From JAQIBY01 sp046546095 (GTDB lineage: Bacteria > Bacteroidota > Bacteroidia > Bacteroidales > ML635J-15): a DNA stretch of 54,573 nt. Below the pieces are notes generated by a model. It saw only the letters and a program-made list of their open reading frames with translations, did not search any database and had not been told where the DNA came from. Shown here piece by piece: positions 8,823 through 16,907 of the stretch. A program made the translations under genes and the position numbers. Each line of letters starts with the position of its first letter. Position 1 is the first letter of the stretch. The stretch covers positions 1 to 54,573 of the forward strand of contig JBKGYK010000010.1 in assembly GCA_046546095.1 (NCBI GenBank), read 5' to 3'.

Positions 8823-9371
8823 TTATTCAGCCCAGGCATTTCTGCCTTCTTCATACAAATCCTTACCGGTGCAATCGTTGATAACAATCAGCGGCATATC
8901 TTTAACCTCCAGTTTCCTGACAGCTTCAGGGCCAAGTTCATCGAAAGCAATGACTTCGGCTTTTTTGATGGTTTTTGCCAACAGGGCGGCCGCACCTCCT
9001 GTTGCACCGAAATACACGCCGCAATGTTCTTTCAGATTTTGAATAACCGGTTTTGATCTGGCGCCTTTTCCTATCATACCTTTCATCCCCGCCTTTAGCA
9101 TATCTTCTACAAAGGGATCCATGCGGTAGCTGGTGGTAGGACCGGCAGCACCGATCACCTGTCCGGGTTGGGCGGGTGAAGGGCCGACATAAAATATCAC
9201 ACTGCCCTCGACATTGAAAGGGAGTTCTTTTCCCTGATGCAGCAGATCGACAAGTTTTTTGTGAGCGGCATCTCTGGCGGTATATATGGTTCCTGACAGA
9301 AATACTTCATCACCGATTTTGAGTTCTTTTACTTTTTTATCGCTTAAGGGTGTTTCAAGTTTTATGCTCAT
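8823..9371 (-). CDS. Fumarate hydratase class I, beta subunit
   Basis: A 182-residue C-terminal subunit of the two-subunit, iron-sulfur class I fumarase (TtdB/FumA C-domain family), which reversibly hydrates fumarate to malate. Typical segments are GDEVFLSGTIYTARDAAHK, GPTTSYRMDPF, IGKGARS and HCGVYFGATGGAAALLA. The partner alpha subunit ends 13 nt upstream. L(+)-tartrate dehydratase has the same fold, but the position next to sdhCAB, sucCD and malic enzyme favours fumarase. Class I fumarases have an oxygen-labile [4Fe-4S] cluster, which fits an anaerobic or microaerobic host. Confidence 0.92.
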   Translation of the reverse strand: MSIKLETPLSDKKVKELKIGDEVFLSGTIYTARDAAHKKLVDLLHQGKELPFNVEGSVIFYVGPSPAQPGQVIGAAGPTTSYRMDPFVEDMLKAGMKGMIGKGARSKPVIQNLKEHCGVYFGATGGAAALLAKTIKKAEVIAFDELGPEAVRKLEVKDMPLIVINDCTGKDLYEEGRNAWAE

Positions 9372-9384
9372 GGTTCCTCCCTGT

Positions 9385-10230
9385 TTAAATGGTTGCAGTT
9401 TTTACCCTGGCAGCATGACACTGAATATTCACGGCCACAGGAAAGGTGGCTATATGTCTGGGGTGTTCTTCGATAAACAATTCCAGTGAGGTGGTATTAC
9501 CTCCCAGGCCGGCAGGGCCGATGCCGAGTTTATTGATTTCCTTCAGCCATTGGGTCTCATATCCGGCAATTTGGGGATTGGGATGCCGCTGACCGAAGCG
9601 CCGGGATATGGCTTTTTTGGCCAGCCATGCCACATGGTCGAAAGTACCGCCGACACCAACACCTATGACGGTTGGCGGACAGGGATTTCCACCTGCCTGG
9701 GAAACGGTTTCGATCACAAAATCTTTAATCCCTTCCACACCATCGGCGGGTTTCATCATTTTCAGGCGGCTCATGTTTTCTGATCCGCCGCCCTTAGGCA
9801 GGAGAGTAATTTTCACCTCATCGCCCGGAACAATGTGTGTATGGATGATGGCCGGAGTATTGTCACCGGTATTTTTCGGATCGGTGATGGGGTTTGCGAC
9901 AATGGATTTCCTCAGGTAGCCTTCAACATATCCTTCGGCCACACCTTTATTGATGGCTTCGGTAAGGTCACCACCGGTAAAGTGCACGTCCTGCCCCACA
10001 TCCAAATAAATAACGGTAAAGCCGGTATCCTGACAAATGGGGGTTTTGTCCTTTTTGGCAATATCAATGTTTTCAATCAATTGCCCCAGGACAGCTTTTC
10101 CTACAGGAGAAGATTCACTATTGTGTGCTTTGTTAAGAGCATCCACAAGGTCGTCATTGGCCACAACAGAGGCCTCAATGGATAAATCCCGAATGACTTT
10201 TGTCAGCTTTGAAACGTCAATTTCCCTCAT
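9385..10230 (-). CDS. Fumarate hydratase class I, alpha subunit
   Basis: A 281-residue cluster-binding subunit of class I fumarase. Three cysteines in family-typical settings are the likely [4Fe-4S] ligands: C66 (TPICQDTG), C184 (GGNPCPPT) and C271 (NIQCHAAR). Other family motifs are IIHTHIVPGD and LLPKGGGSENMS. The beta subunit starts 13 nt downstream. The 87-nt gap before this gene is the widest in the operon and contains a possible internal -7 box, so the distal genes may also be expressed separately from sucCD. Confidence 0.92.
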   Translation of the reverse strand: MREIDVSKLTKVIRDLSIEASVVANDDLVDALNKAHNSESSPVGKAVLGQLIENIDIAKKDKTPICQDTGFTVIYLDVGQDVHFTGGDLTEAINKGVAEGYVEGYLRKSIVANPITDPKNTGDNTPAIIHTHIVPGDEVKITLLPKGGGSENMSRLKMMKPADGVEGIKDFVIETVSQAGGNPCPPTVIGVGVGGTFDHVAWLAKKAISRRFGQRHPNPQIAGYETQWLKEINKLGIGPAGLGGNTTSLELFIEEHPRHIATFPVAVNIQCHAARVKTATI

Positions 10231-10263
10231 AATGCGGATTGGGTTAAATCAGATTGTTATTTT

Positions 10264-10271
10264 CAAATATA
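10264..10271 (-). promoter_or_regulatory. Possible internal promoter -7 box before fumarase
   Basis: On the minus strand the gap between sucD and fumarase reads TATATTTG, matching the Bacteroidota TAnnTTTG -7 box, about 33 nt before the fumarase ATG. No TTTG-like -33 box lies at the right distance, so this is weak. Confidence 0.3.
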
Positions 10272-10317
10272 AAAATATTTTCCGCTATTTGGCCTGTTAT
10301 ACAACATGCACCATGAT

Positions 10318-11187
10318 TCATTTCATAGCCCGGGCCAGCGTATTTCCAATTTCAGCGGCTGTATCTGCCACCATTACCCCGGCATTTTTCAATGCAATGA
10401 TTTTTTCTTCGGCGGTACCTTTGCTGCCTGCAATGATAGCGCCGGCATGTCCCATGCGTTTTCCTTTCGGGGCTGTTTGTCCTGCGATAAAGGCTACCAC
10501 GGGTTTGGTGATATGATTTTTAATGTATTCTGCTGCTTTTATTTCCAGGTCGCCGCCAATCTCACCAATGATAACCACTGCATCGGTATCCGGATCACCT
10601 TCAAATTTCTCAAGCAACTCTATATATGAATATCCGATGATTGGATCTCCGCCGATACCAATTCCGGTAGATATTCCGTACCCTGCTTTCACTACCTGGT
10701 TGGCAGCCTCGTAGGTAAGGGTTCCGGATTTTGAAATCAGGCCTACCCTACCCTTTCTGAACACAAATCCCGGCATGATGCCGATTTTAGCTTCATCAGC
10801 GGTGATAATTCCCGGGCAATTGGGGCCGATCATTTGTGTACCGGAGTCATTTAGGTATTTTTTCACGTAGAGCATATCCTTCACCGGAATGCCTTCTGTG
10901 ATACATACTACCAGTTCAATGCCAGCATCTGCGGCCTCCATGATGGAATCTGCGGCAAAAGCCGGAGGCACAAATATTAGTGAAACATTAGCGCCTGTTG
11001 CATCACGAGCTTCTTTTACGGTATTGAAAACCGGTTTATTCAGATGTTTTGTCCCACCTTTGCCAGGTGTCACGCCACCGACAATATTGGTGCCGTAATC
11101 TATACATTGTCCGGCATGAAAGCTACCTTCTTTTCCTGTAAATCCCTGGACGATTACTTTGGAGTTTTTATTTACTAATATGCTCAT
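10318..11187 (-). CDS. sucD: Succinyl-CoA synthetase alpha subunit
   Basis: A 289-residue CoA-binding subunit of succinyl-CoA synthetase (succinyl-CoA + NDP + Pi to succinate + CoA + NTP, reversible). The N-terminal CoA-binding part has VQGFTGKEGSFH and GGVTPGKGG. The phosphorylated histidine is H247 in KRMGHAGAI. The segments GPNCPGI and EIGGD are also typical. It starts 7 nt after sucC, and the two subunits form one enzyme. In a fermentative Bacteroidota cell this enzyme can run either for ATP from succinyl-CoA or toward succinyl-CoA for propionate formation. Confidence 0.96.
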   Translation of the reverse strand: MSILVNKNSKVIVQGFTGKEGSFHAGQCIDYGTNIVGGVTPGKGGTKHLNKPVFNTVKEARDATGANVSLIFVPPAFAADSIMEAADAGIELVVCITEGIPVKDMLYVKKYLNDSGTQMIGPNCPGIITADEAKIGIMPGFVFRKGRVGLISKSGTLTYEAANQVVKAGYGISTGIGIGGDPIIGYSYIELLEKFEGDPDTDAVVIIGEIGGDLEIKAAEYIKNHITKPVVAFIAGQTAPKGKRMGHAGAIIAGSKGTAEEKIIALKNAGVMVADTAAEIGNTLARAMK

Positions 11188-11194
11188 GGTTTTT

Positions 11195-12361
11195 TTATTT
11201 TTTCACAATTTCTACTGCTTTTTCGGCGCCATCGTTAAGATCATCGGCAGTCACAAGCTGCTCAATACCGGATTTCCGCAGAATTTCTGCAGCTTCGCTT
11301 GCATTGGTGCCATCCAGGCGAACCACTACCGGCACATTGATTTTCACATTTTTGGTGGCTTCTATGATACCGTTGGCAATTCGGTCACAACGGACAATGC
11401 CGCCAAAAATATTGATAAATATGGCTTTGACATTTTTATCACTGAGGATAATCTCCATGCCTTTGGCCACAGTTTCGGCACTTGCCCCACCGCCTACATC
11501 AAGAAAATTTGCAGGTTCTCCACCTTTATGTTTGATGATATCCATGGTGGACATTGCCAGACCGGCACCATTGACCATACAGCCAACATTTCCATCGAGT
11601 TTTACATAACTCATCCCATAATTTCCGGCTTCAGTTTCGGTGGGTTCTTCCTCGTTAAAGTCCCGCATTTCGACAATATCATTTTGCCGGAATAGTGCAT
11701 TATCATCGAAACCCATTTTGGCATCCAGGGCGATGAGCCTGTCATCGTCGAGCAATGCCAGTGGGTTGATTTCAATCAGGCTGGCATCTTTTTCGATATA
11801 TGCTTTGTAAAGAGCTGCAGCAAATTTTGCAAAGTGTTTCATTTGCGTTTTACTGAGGCCAAGGTCAAAGGCAAGTTGCCGGATTTGAAAGTTCTGAAGT
11901 CCAAACAAAGGATTGATTGCAGCTTTCAGAATTTTCTCCGGTGTTTTGGCAGCCACTTTTTCTATTTCCACACCACCTTCGACAGAAGCCATCATCACAG
12001 GCATTTCCAGTTGTCTGTCCAGCGTAATGCCCAGATAAAATTCATCTTTAATGGCAGCACCGGCTTCCACGTACAATTTTTTCACTTTTTTACCTTCGGG
12101 CCCTGTCTGATGTGTCACCAGGGTCATTCCCAGCATTTCAGCAGCTACGGATTCTACTTCTTCCGGTGAACCGGCAATTTTCACTCCACCGGCCTTACCT
12201 CTGCCCCCGGCATGAATCTGGGCTTTCACTACGTATTTAGCAGATGTGAGTTTTTCCGCAGCTTGTCGTGCCTCTTGTGGTGTTTTGGCAGGAAATCCCT
12301 CCAGCACAGGCACACCAAAATTCCTGAATAATTGCTTTGCCTGATGTTCGTGAATATTCAT
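11195..12361 (-). CDS. sucC: Succinyl-CoA synthetase beta subunit (ADP/GDP-forming)
   Basis: A 388-residue ATP-grasp subunit that binds the nucleotide and succinate. It begins MNIHEHQAKQLFRNFGVPV, the standard SucC start, and has the ATP-grasp loop GGRGKAGGVK (about 53-62), INPLAL, and the C-terminal segment FINIFGGIVRCD. It is the first gene of the eight-gene carbon operon. A -7 box (TAACTTTG on the minus strand) lies about 47 nt upstream of the ATG. Confidence 0.96.
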   Translation of the reverse strand: MNIHEHQAKQLFRNFGVPVLEGFPAKTPQEARQAAEKLTSAKYVVKAQIHAGGRGKAGGVKIAGSPEEVESVAAEMLGMTLVTHQTGPEGKKVKKLYVEAGAAIKDEFYLGITLDRQLEMPVMMASVEGGVEIEKVAAKTPEKILKAAINPLFGLQNFQIRQLAFDLGLSKTQMKHFAKFAAALYKAYIEKDASLIEINPLALLDDDRLIALDAKMGFDDNALFRQNDIVEMRDFNEEEPTETEAGNYGMSYVKLDGNVGCMVNGAGLAMSTMDIIKHKGGEPANFLDVGGGASAETVAKGMEIILSDKNVKAIFINIFGGIVRCDRIANGIIEATKNVKINVPVVVRLDGTNASEAAEILRKSGIEQLVTADDLNDGAEKAVEIVKK

Positions 12362-12408
12362 AGTTTGGTTTGATTGAAAAACGGGTTACAATATCATTTA
12401 ATCAAAAA

Positions 12409-12416
12409 CAAAGTTA
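12409..12416 (-). promoter_or_regulatory. -7 box of the sucC carbon operon
   Basis: TAACTTTG on the minus strand fits TAnnTTTG. A weak -33 candidate (CTTT) sits 19 nt upstream. This predicts a leader of about 40 nt before sucC. Confidence 0.55.
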
Positions 12417-12640
12417 TAAAATTAATTTCACTATTAAAGCCGATCATATATACATTTCATATACTTGTATGTTTTCTATCATTCAAGCCTGATAATTATC
12501 ACACTTCAGGCGTTATGTTTTGCTTGTAGCGAAGGTCTCATGCCGGTGGGACGGAAATCACAAATGGCGAAATATACTGTCAATATTTCCTGGGTTTCTG
12601 CGTATTAATGATGTTGTCAAATAAAAAAACCTTTAAAAAG

Positions 12641-12671
12641 TTTTCCACAAAAAGAAAATATTGTATCTTAG
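12641..12671 (+). promoter_or_regulatory. Bacteroidota promoter of the lipoprotein gene
   Basis: TTTT (12641-12644), 19-nt spacer, TATCTTAG (12664-12671). This supports the ATG at 12695 over the upstream in-frame start at 12608, which would lie ahead of the promoter. Confidence 0.55.
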
Positions 12672-12694
12672 CACAAATCCTAATTGAAAAAATT

Positions 12695-13588
12695 ATGAAA
12701 CGATTTATTAACATCTTTGTGATATTGAGCTCTATAGCCGGTTTGATTTTATTCACCGGTTGTCCTGGTGATGATGAAAGTGCCCCACGGATACTTTTCC
12801 CGGAATCAATGGACCTGCATCAGGATACAACCATCTTACTGTATCAGCATTTTGAAGACCCCGGAGTTTTCGTTGAGGACAATAAGGATTATCAGGATGA
12901 CATAGAGCTGGAAAGTGATTTTGAAGATGAAATCAGCCTGACTCCCGATGGCAGGGTTCGCAGCACAGGTGATTTTGAAATCACATACACAGCCACTGAC
13001 CAGGCAGGAAATGAATCAGAAGAAGTACGCACGGTAAGGGTTACCAATCCCTCTGAAGTAATAGACGGCACATATGATGTTGAAGGGGATTATGCCCAAA
13101 TCAATGATACAACATTTACATCACGCATATCACCCGATAACAGAACAGCCGGTGTTGTACGTTTTTCCAAAGCCTATGTGCATGATGTAGATGGCGACGG
13201 CATTTATTTGAAAATTAACGGTTATCTGTATTCACCGGAGCATTCCGAAGACATCACTGATCCGACAAGCAGTCCCAGCACAACCATTGGCTGGTTGGGT
13301 TCAAGGGATGATTCTGACGTCCCATTTTATGAAGAAATGTATTATTCACAGGCCATGCCACTGATGACACGTTACGATTATTTGCACATTCCTACACAGA
13401 CATTTGTTGATTCTGTTCATGAAGTAACCCATACCATCAGGGGGATTGATGACGATAGCGACCTGCCAAGATCACGGGCATATTTCAATTCCCACGGAGA
13501 TGTGGTCACAGTAGAATTGCATTATAATGTAAGTGCAAGCAATGTTCCTGGTGGTGAAGCTGTCAGGGAAACATACACACCCAGATAA
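12695..13588 (+). CDS. Lipoprotein with an Ig-like DUF5011-type domain
   Basis: A protein of 297 residues with a lipoprotein signal (LILFTGC, lipidated C23) followed by the acidic start PGDDES, typical of surface-exposed Bacteroidota lipoproteins. Residues about 30-115 (DPGVFVEDNKDYQDD, GDFEITYTATDQAGNESEE) resemble the Ig-like DUF5011/HYR-type modules used as spacers in surface proteins. The C-terminal two thirds (from about residue 125) begins EVIDGTYDVEGDYAQINDT and matches no family I know. It stands alone between the carbon operon and a convergent operon, with its own promoter and a shared downstream terminator. Confidence 0.65.
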   Translation: MKRFINIFVILSSIAGLILFTGCPGDDESAPRILFPESMDLHQDTTILLYQHFEDPGVFVEDNKDYQDDIELESDFEDEISLTPDGRVRSTGDFEITYTATDQAGNESEEVRTVRVTNPSEVIDGTYDVEGDYAQINDTTFTSRISPDNRTAGVVRFSKAYVHDVDGDGIYLKINGYLYSPEHSEDITDPTSSPSTTIGWLGSRDDSDVPFYEEMYYSQAMPLMTRYDYLHIPTQTFVDSVHEVTHTIRGIDDDSDLPRSRAYFNSHGDVVTVELHYNVSASNVPGGEAVRETYTPR

Positions 13589-13611
13589 AAAATACTGACA
13601 AAACATATCAT

Positions 13612-13649
13612 AAAAAAGGCTGTACGCTGCTTAGCATACAGCCTTTTTT
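13612..13649. terminator. Bidirectional terminator
   Basis: AAAAAAGGCTGTA and TACAGCCTTTTTT form a hairpin with A- and T-runs on both sides. It can end the plus-strand lipoprotein gene and the minus-strand holA operon, whose last codons overlap it. Confidence 0.85.
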
Positions 13650-14493
13650 ATGATATATTGTCACTTTCACCAAAAAACAGGCGGTTGATTTCATCAGTTA
13701 TAGCCGGGGAGTTGCGCCTGTAGTAGCGTTTTTCACTGTATCCCACAACCCACTGGACTCCCTGTACAGGATGCAGCACCAGAATCTCACTGGCAGACTT
13801 GATTTCATTGACATGCAGTATGCAATCGGCATGGACTTTTATGCCCAGGTTCAGGCATGCTTCAATGGTTTTTTGTCTCATGATGTCATCCATGGCACCT
13901 TCGTCAATGGCCGGGCTGTAGGCAACATCATTTTTTATCATCATGAAATTGGCTCCCACAAATCGTGAGACATGGTAATTTTCATTGAGAATCACCATTT
14001 GATTCAGGCGGCCTGAGTGCATATCAAACAAGGCTGAAGTCTCTGTCGGAGACAGGCCGGTATCGTATACTTCGGCAGATTTTGAGTAAATGCGGTTTTT
14101 CCGGAACACATCAATAAGAAAACCATCTTCATTGAGAATAAATTTTTTATTGTGTCTGACTTTGGCGGTCATGATGTATTCAGCACTTTCGGCCGGGTCA
14201 TCAGCATAGACAAGCATGCTGAGCAAGCCACCCTGGTAGATTCTGTTCATTTGGAAAAGGTGGTGAATATCCTGGGCAAATGTACTGGCAGTCATCCATC
14301 CCGGCAATTTCAGTCCTTTCTTTTCTGCAAACGCTTTGATGCGTCTGAATTCATCCTGATAAAAAGGCAGGGCTGATGACATGACAAACCATGTAAACCG
14401 CAGGGCATTGGTTCCCTGAATCAGCGGATGTTCTGCATTAAACAACTGTTCATTCTTTGTCAGTTCTCCATTATAAATAATGTGTCTGGACAT
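13648..14493 (-). CDS. Class IV aminotransferase-fold protein, likely without catalytic lysine
   Basis: A 281-residue protein of the fold-type IV PLP family (branched-chain aminotransferase / aminodeoxychorismate lyase). The C-terminal half matches well: NQMVILNENYHVSR, ANFMMIKNDVAYSP, and a later IEACLNLGIKV. Aligned without gaps on the classic pattern, the PLP-binding lysine position (33 residues before the conserved glutamate) falls at D144, and the glutamate itself is R177. K138 is the nearest lysine. So it may be a non-enzymatic paralogue or use a shifted lysine. It is the last gene of the holA-rhomboid-gmhB operon, 11 nt after the phosphatase gene. Confidence 0.7.
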   Translation of the reverse strand: MSRHIIYNGELTKNEQLFNAEHPLIQGTNALRFTWFVMSSALPFYQDEFRRIKAFAEKKGLKLPGWMTASTFAQDIHHLFQMNRIYQGGLLSMLVYADDPAESAEYIMTAKVRHNKKFILNEDGFLIDVFRKNRIYSKSAEVYDTGLSPTETSALFDMHSGRLNQMVILNENYHVSRFVGANFMMIKNDVAYSPAIDEGAMDDIMRQKTIEACLNLGIKVHADCILHVNEIKSASEILVLHPVQGVQWVVGYSEKRYYRRNSPAITDEINRLFFGESDNIS

Positions 14494-14504
14494 ATCAACA
14501 GATT

Positions 14505-15005
14505 TTACCGGGAAAATTCTGAAATCAGATTCTCTGTGAGTAACAGTATATTGCTGTTGGATTCGATTTTTATCCCTTTGATTCCTGCATTTTGAGCAGC
14601 CTCAACATCCCTGTCGGCATCGCCGATAAACACAGCCTGCTTTTTATCCACATCAAAACGTGCTATGGCCTTTTCAAGGAGGAGGCCGGAAGGTTTCCGG
14701 CACAGACATTTTTCCATCGCATCATGATGCGGACAGACATAAATTTCATCAAGGAATGTATCCATATGTTCCAATTGCTGACATAGGATATCATGAAGGC
14801 AGCCCAGCATATTTTTATTGTAAAGGCCTCGGGCAATTCCTCCCTGATTGCTGATGATGACTACGATAAATCCCGCTGTTTTGAGTTTTTTGATGGCCTG
14901 CAGTACTCCGGAATTAACCTGAAAATCATTCAGATCTTTCACATAATCGCCAATTTCCTTGTTGACGACCCCGTCCCTGTCGAGAAATACCGCTTTTGTT
15001 GCCAT
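14505..15005 (-). CDS. gmhB: GmhB-like HAD phosphatase (heptose bisphosphate phosphatase family)
   Basis: A 166-residue HAD-IIIA phosphatase. It has the nucleophile motif DRDGVVN (D9, D11), motif II SNQGG, a zinc-binding pair of segments CPHH and CLCRKP characteristic of GmhB, and the acidic motif GDADRD. By family this removes the C7 phosphate from D-glycero-D-manno-heptose 1,7-bisphosphate, a step to ADP-heptose for lipopolysaccharide cores or nucleotide-heptoses. Close relatives act on histidinol phosphate, but the zinc loop and length favour GmhB. It starts 2 nt after the rhomboid gene and is followed 11 nt later by the class IV protein. Confidence 0.82.
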   Translation of the reverse strand: MATKAVFLDRDGVVNKEIGDYVKDLNDFQVNSGVLQAIKKLKTAGFIVVIISNQGGIARGLYNKNMLGCLHDILCQQLEHMDTFLDEIYVCPHHDAMEKCLCRKPSGLLLEKAIARFDVDKKQAVFIGDADRDVEAAQNAGIKGIKIESNSNILLLTENLISEFSR

Positions 15006-15007
15006 AA

Positions 15008-15637
15008 TTATCCGATATTAACAGCAAGCAATTTACTAAAAAATTCCTGAATCAGTTCAGGACTGACCATCAAAGGATAGGCAAAACCAAATACAGCCCC
15101 CCAGAAATGGGCATCATGACCGATGTTGTCCTGGCCTTTTTTGCTCATGTGCCATGAATAGACCAGGTAGAGAGCACCAAAAACAATGCCCGGCACAGGA
15201 ATAATGGCAAACAGGTACACCGGATGCCATGGAATAAAGAAAATGCTGGTAAATATCACGGCAGAAACGGCACCAGAGGCACCCACGGAATTATAATCCG
15301 GGTTATCCTTATGTTTGGCCAGGGTATACAGACTTGAAAACACGATACTGCCAAAATACAATACCAAAAAATGAAACAATGGCATGCTGCTGAATGCATC
15401 ATGATTCTGGAAAAACAGCAAAACCACCCTGCCGAAGGAATACAATACCAGCATATTGATAATCAGATGCAACCAACTGCCATGCAGGAAAGCATGTGTT
15501 ATAATTCTAAAGTATTGTTTTTTATGAATAACCGCATATGGGTTAAACATGAATTTTTTAAATAATTCTTCTTTTTGCCAGGTCATGTAAGAAACAATTC
15601 CCGTGACAGCGATGATTATGATAAGTGCGCTTTCCAT
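15008..15637 (-). CDS. Rhomboid-family intramembrane serine protease
   Basis: A 209-residue protein with about six membrane helices that cuts within or near transmembrane segments of substrates. The catalytic dyad is visible: S121 in VGASGAVSA and H177 in GHDAHFWGAVFG. The early HLIIN segment (H57, N61) matches the HxxxN oxyanion-region motif. An N-terminal hydrophobic helix precedes the core. Its ATG overlaps the holA stop by one base (TAATG), so translation is probably coupled. The substrate cannot be inferred. Confidence 0.9.
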   Translation of the reverse strand: MESALIIIIAVTGIVSYMTWQKEELFKKFMFNPYAVIHKKQYFRIITHAFLHGSWLHLIINMLVLYSFGRVVLLFFQNHDAFSSMPLFHFLVLYFGSIVFSSLYTLAKHKDNPDYNSVGASGAVSAVIFTSIFFIPWHPVYLFAIIPVPGIVFGALYLVYSWHMSKKGQDNIGHDAHFWGAVFGFAYPLMVSPELIQEFFSKLLAVNIG

Positions 15638-16641
15638 TATGCATGCAAAATTTTAAACATCATTTCCCGCATGAGTTCGCCTTCGGGGATACTGACTGCG
15701 CCCAGACCTTTTACTTTAAGGTCATATTCCCTGAGAACAGAAACAATAATAACGAGGCTTTTCATGCTGTATTTGTGAGCAGCCGACTGGTATTCCTGGA
15801 CGAAGAACGGAGCAACGCCGATGGCTGCTGCAACGGCATTTCGTGAGTTCTCCTTCAGTGTTTTCAGGATGAGTAGTTTTTTAAAATAACTATACAACAT
15901 TGTTATGGTCAGTACTGCAGGATGATTTTTTGAGTTTTTGCCAAAAAAGTCAATGATCCTGTATGCTTTTTGCTTATCGCGGCTTCCGATGGCTCTTTGC
16001 AGTTCAAAGATATTGTATTCTCTGCTGATGCCGATATTTTTTTCCACCCTTGCTGCAGTGATGGTTTTTTCATCCTCTGGCATACTGATTATAAGCTTAT
16101 TGAGCTCATTGACAATTTTGGAAAGACTGGCACCCACGTTTTCAGAGATGAGCATAGTAGCTTTAGGCTCAATACGTAAATCTTTGTTGGTCACATATGT
16201 TTCAATCCATTCCGGTATTTTGTTATCATACACCCGTTTTGCTTCAAAAGCCAACCCATTTTTGGCAATATTTTTCACCACTTTCAGGCGCTTATCTACT
16301 TTCTTGTATTTAAAAGCAAAGACAAGTATGGTACTTTTCAGCGGGTCACTGACATAGGATTCAAGTTTTTTAAAATCTTTCAGCTCCTGGGCTTCTTTAA
16401 TTACCACGAGTTGATGATTTGACATCATGGGAAATCTTCTGGCTACTTCATTGATTTCGTATGCATTGGTATCTTTCCCGTACAGGACCGTTTGGTTGAA
16501 GGATTTTTCACTTTCAGTCAGCACGGTATCCATGATTTTATCGACGATTGCATCGATAAAATAGGCCTCTTCGCCCGACAGGAGGTAAACCGGGTGAAAA
16601 ATTCTTTTTTCGATATCATTGAGAATCTGATTGAATGTCAT
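15637..16641 (-). CDS. holA: DNA polymerase III delta subunit
   Basis: A 334-residue clamp-loader subunit that opens the sliding clamp at the replication fork. The start MTFNQILNDIEKRIFHPVYL followed by LSGEEAYFID is typical of Bacteroidota HolA. Regions of the three-domain clamp-loader fold follow, ending in the collar domain with LMREMMFKILHA. The ATG at 16641 is chosen over an upstream in-frame TTG (16659) because a -7 box (TACTTTTG, 16669-16662) lies just ahead of it. First gene of a four-gene operon with rhomboid, gmhB-like and class IV genes. Confidence 0.9.
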   Translation of the reverse strand: MTFNQILNDIEKRIFHPVYLLSGEEAYFIDAIVDKIMDTVLTESEKSFNQTVLYGKDTNAYEINEVARRFPMMSNHQLVVIKEAQELKDFKKLESYVSDPLKSTILVFAFKYKKVDKRLKVVKNIAKNGLAFEAKRVYDNKIPEWIETYVTNKDLRIEPKATMLISENVGASLSKIVNELNKLIISMPEDEKTITAARVEKNIGISREYNIFELQRAIGSRDKQKAYRIIDFFGKNSKNHPAVLTITMLYSYFKKLLILKTLKENSRNAVAAAIGVAPFFVQEYQSAAHKYSMKSLVIIVSVLREYDLKVKGLGAVSIPEGELMREMMFKILHA

Positions 16642-16661
16642 GATATAAAATCTTTGCAAAA

Positions 16662-16669
16662 CAAAAGTA
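16662..16669 (-). promoter_or_regulatory. -7 box of the holA operon
   Basis: TACTTTTG on the minus strand, 20 nt before the chosen holA ATG. No good -33 box was found. Confidence 0.4.
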
Positions 16670-16870
16670 CCAAAAAATGCCGGAAAATTTCATTCAGCTG
16701 AGATTAAACTCAATTATCAGGCCGGCAATTTATATTGATTCCATCTTCCTCTTGCAGGGTGGCCGTACCGCGTGCGACACAAGCAATCCGGAAATAAGAT
16801 TCTCAACACAAAAGATATACTACTGAAAAATGGTATTCTCCTGATAAAACCAAGGAATTATTTTCTTTTG

Positions 16871-16901
16871 ATTGGAATGATTTAAAGCTGTGCTATCTTT
16901 G
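16871..16901 (+). promoter_or_regulatory. Promoter of the MFS gene, nearly leaderless
   Basis: ATTG (16871-16874), 19-nt spacer, TATCTTTG (16894-16901). The GTG start codon at 16908 lies only 6 nt after the -7 box, so the message probably starts at or next to the start codon. Confidence 0.55.
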
Positions 16902-16907
16902 CCGGAC

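Larger units (their letters stand above)
12362..12694. other. Divergent intergenic region
   Basis: This 333-nt region carries the minus-strand promoter of the carbon operon near its left end and the plus-strand promoter of the lipoprotein gene near its right end. No gene or clear RNA structure was seen between them. Confidence 0.5.
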
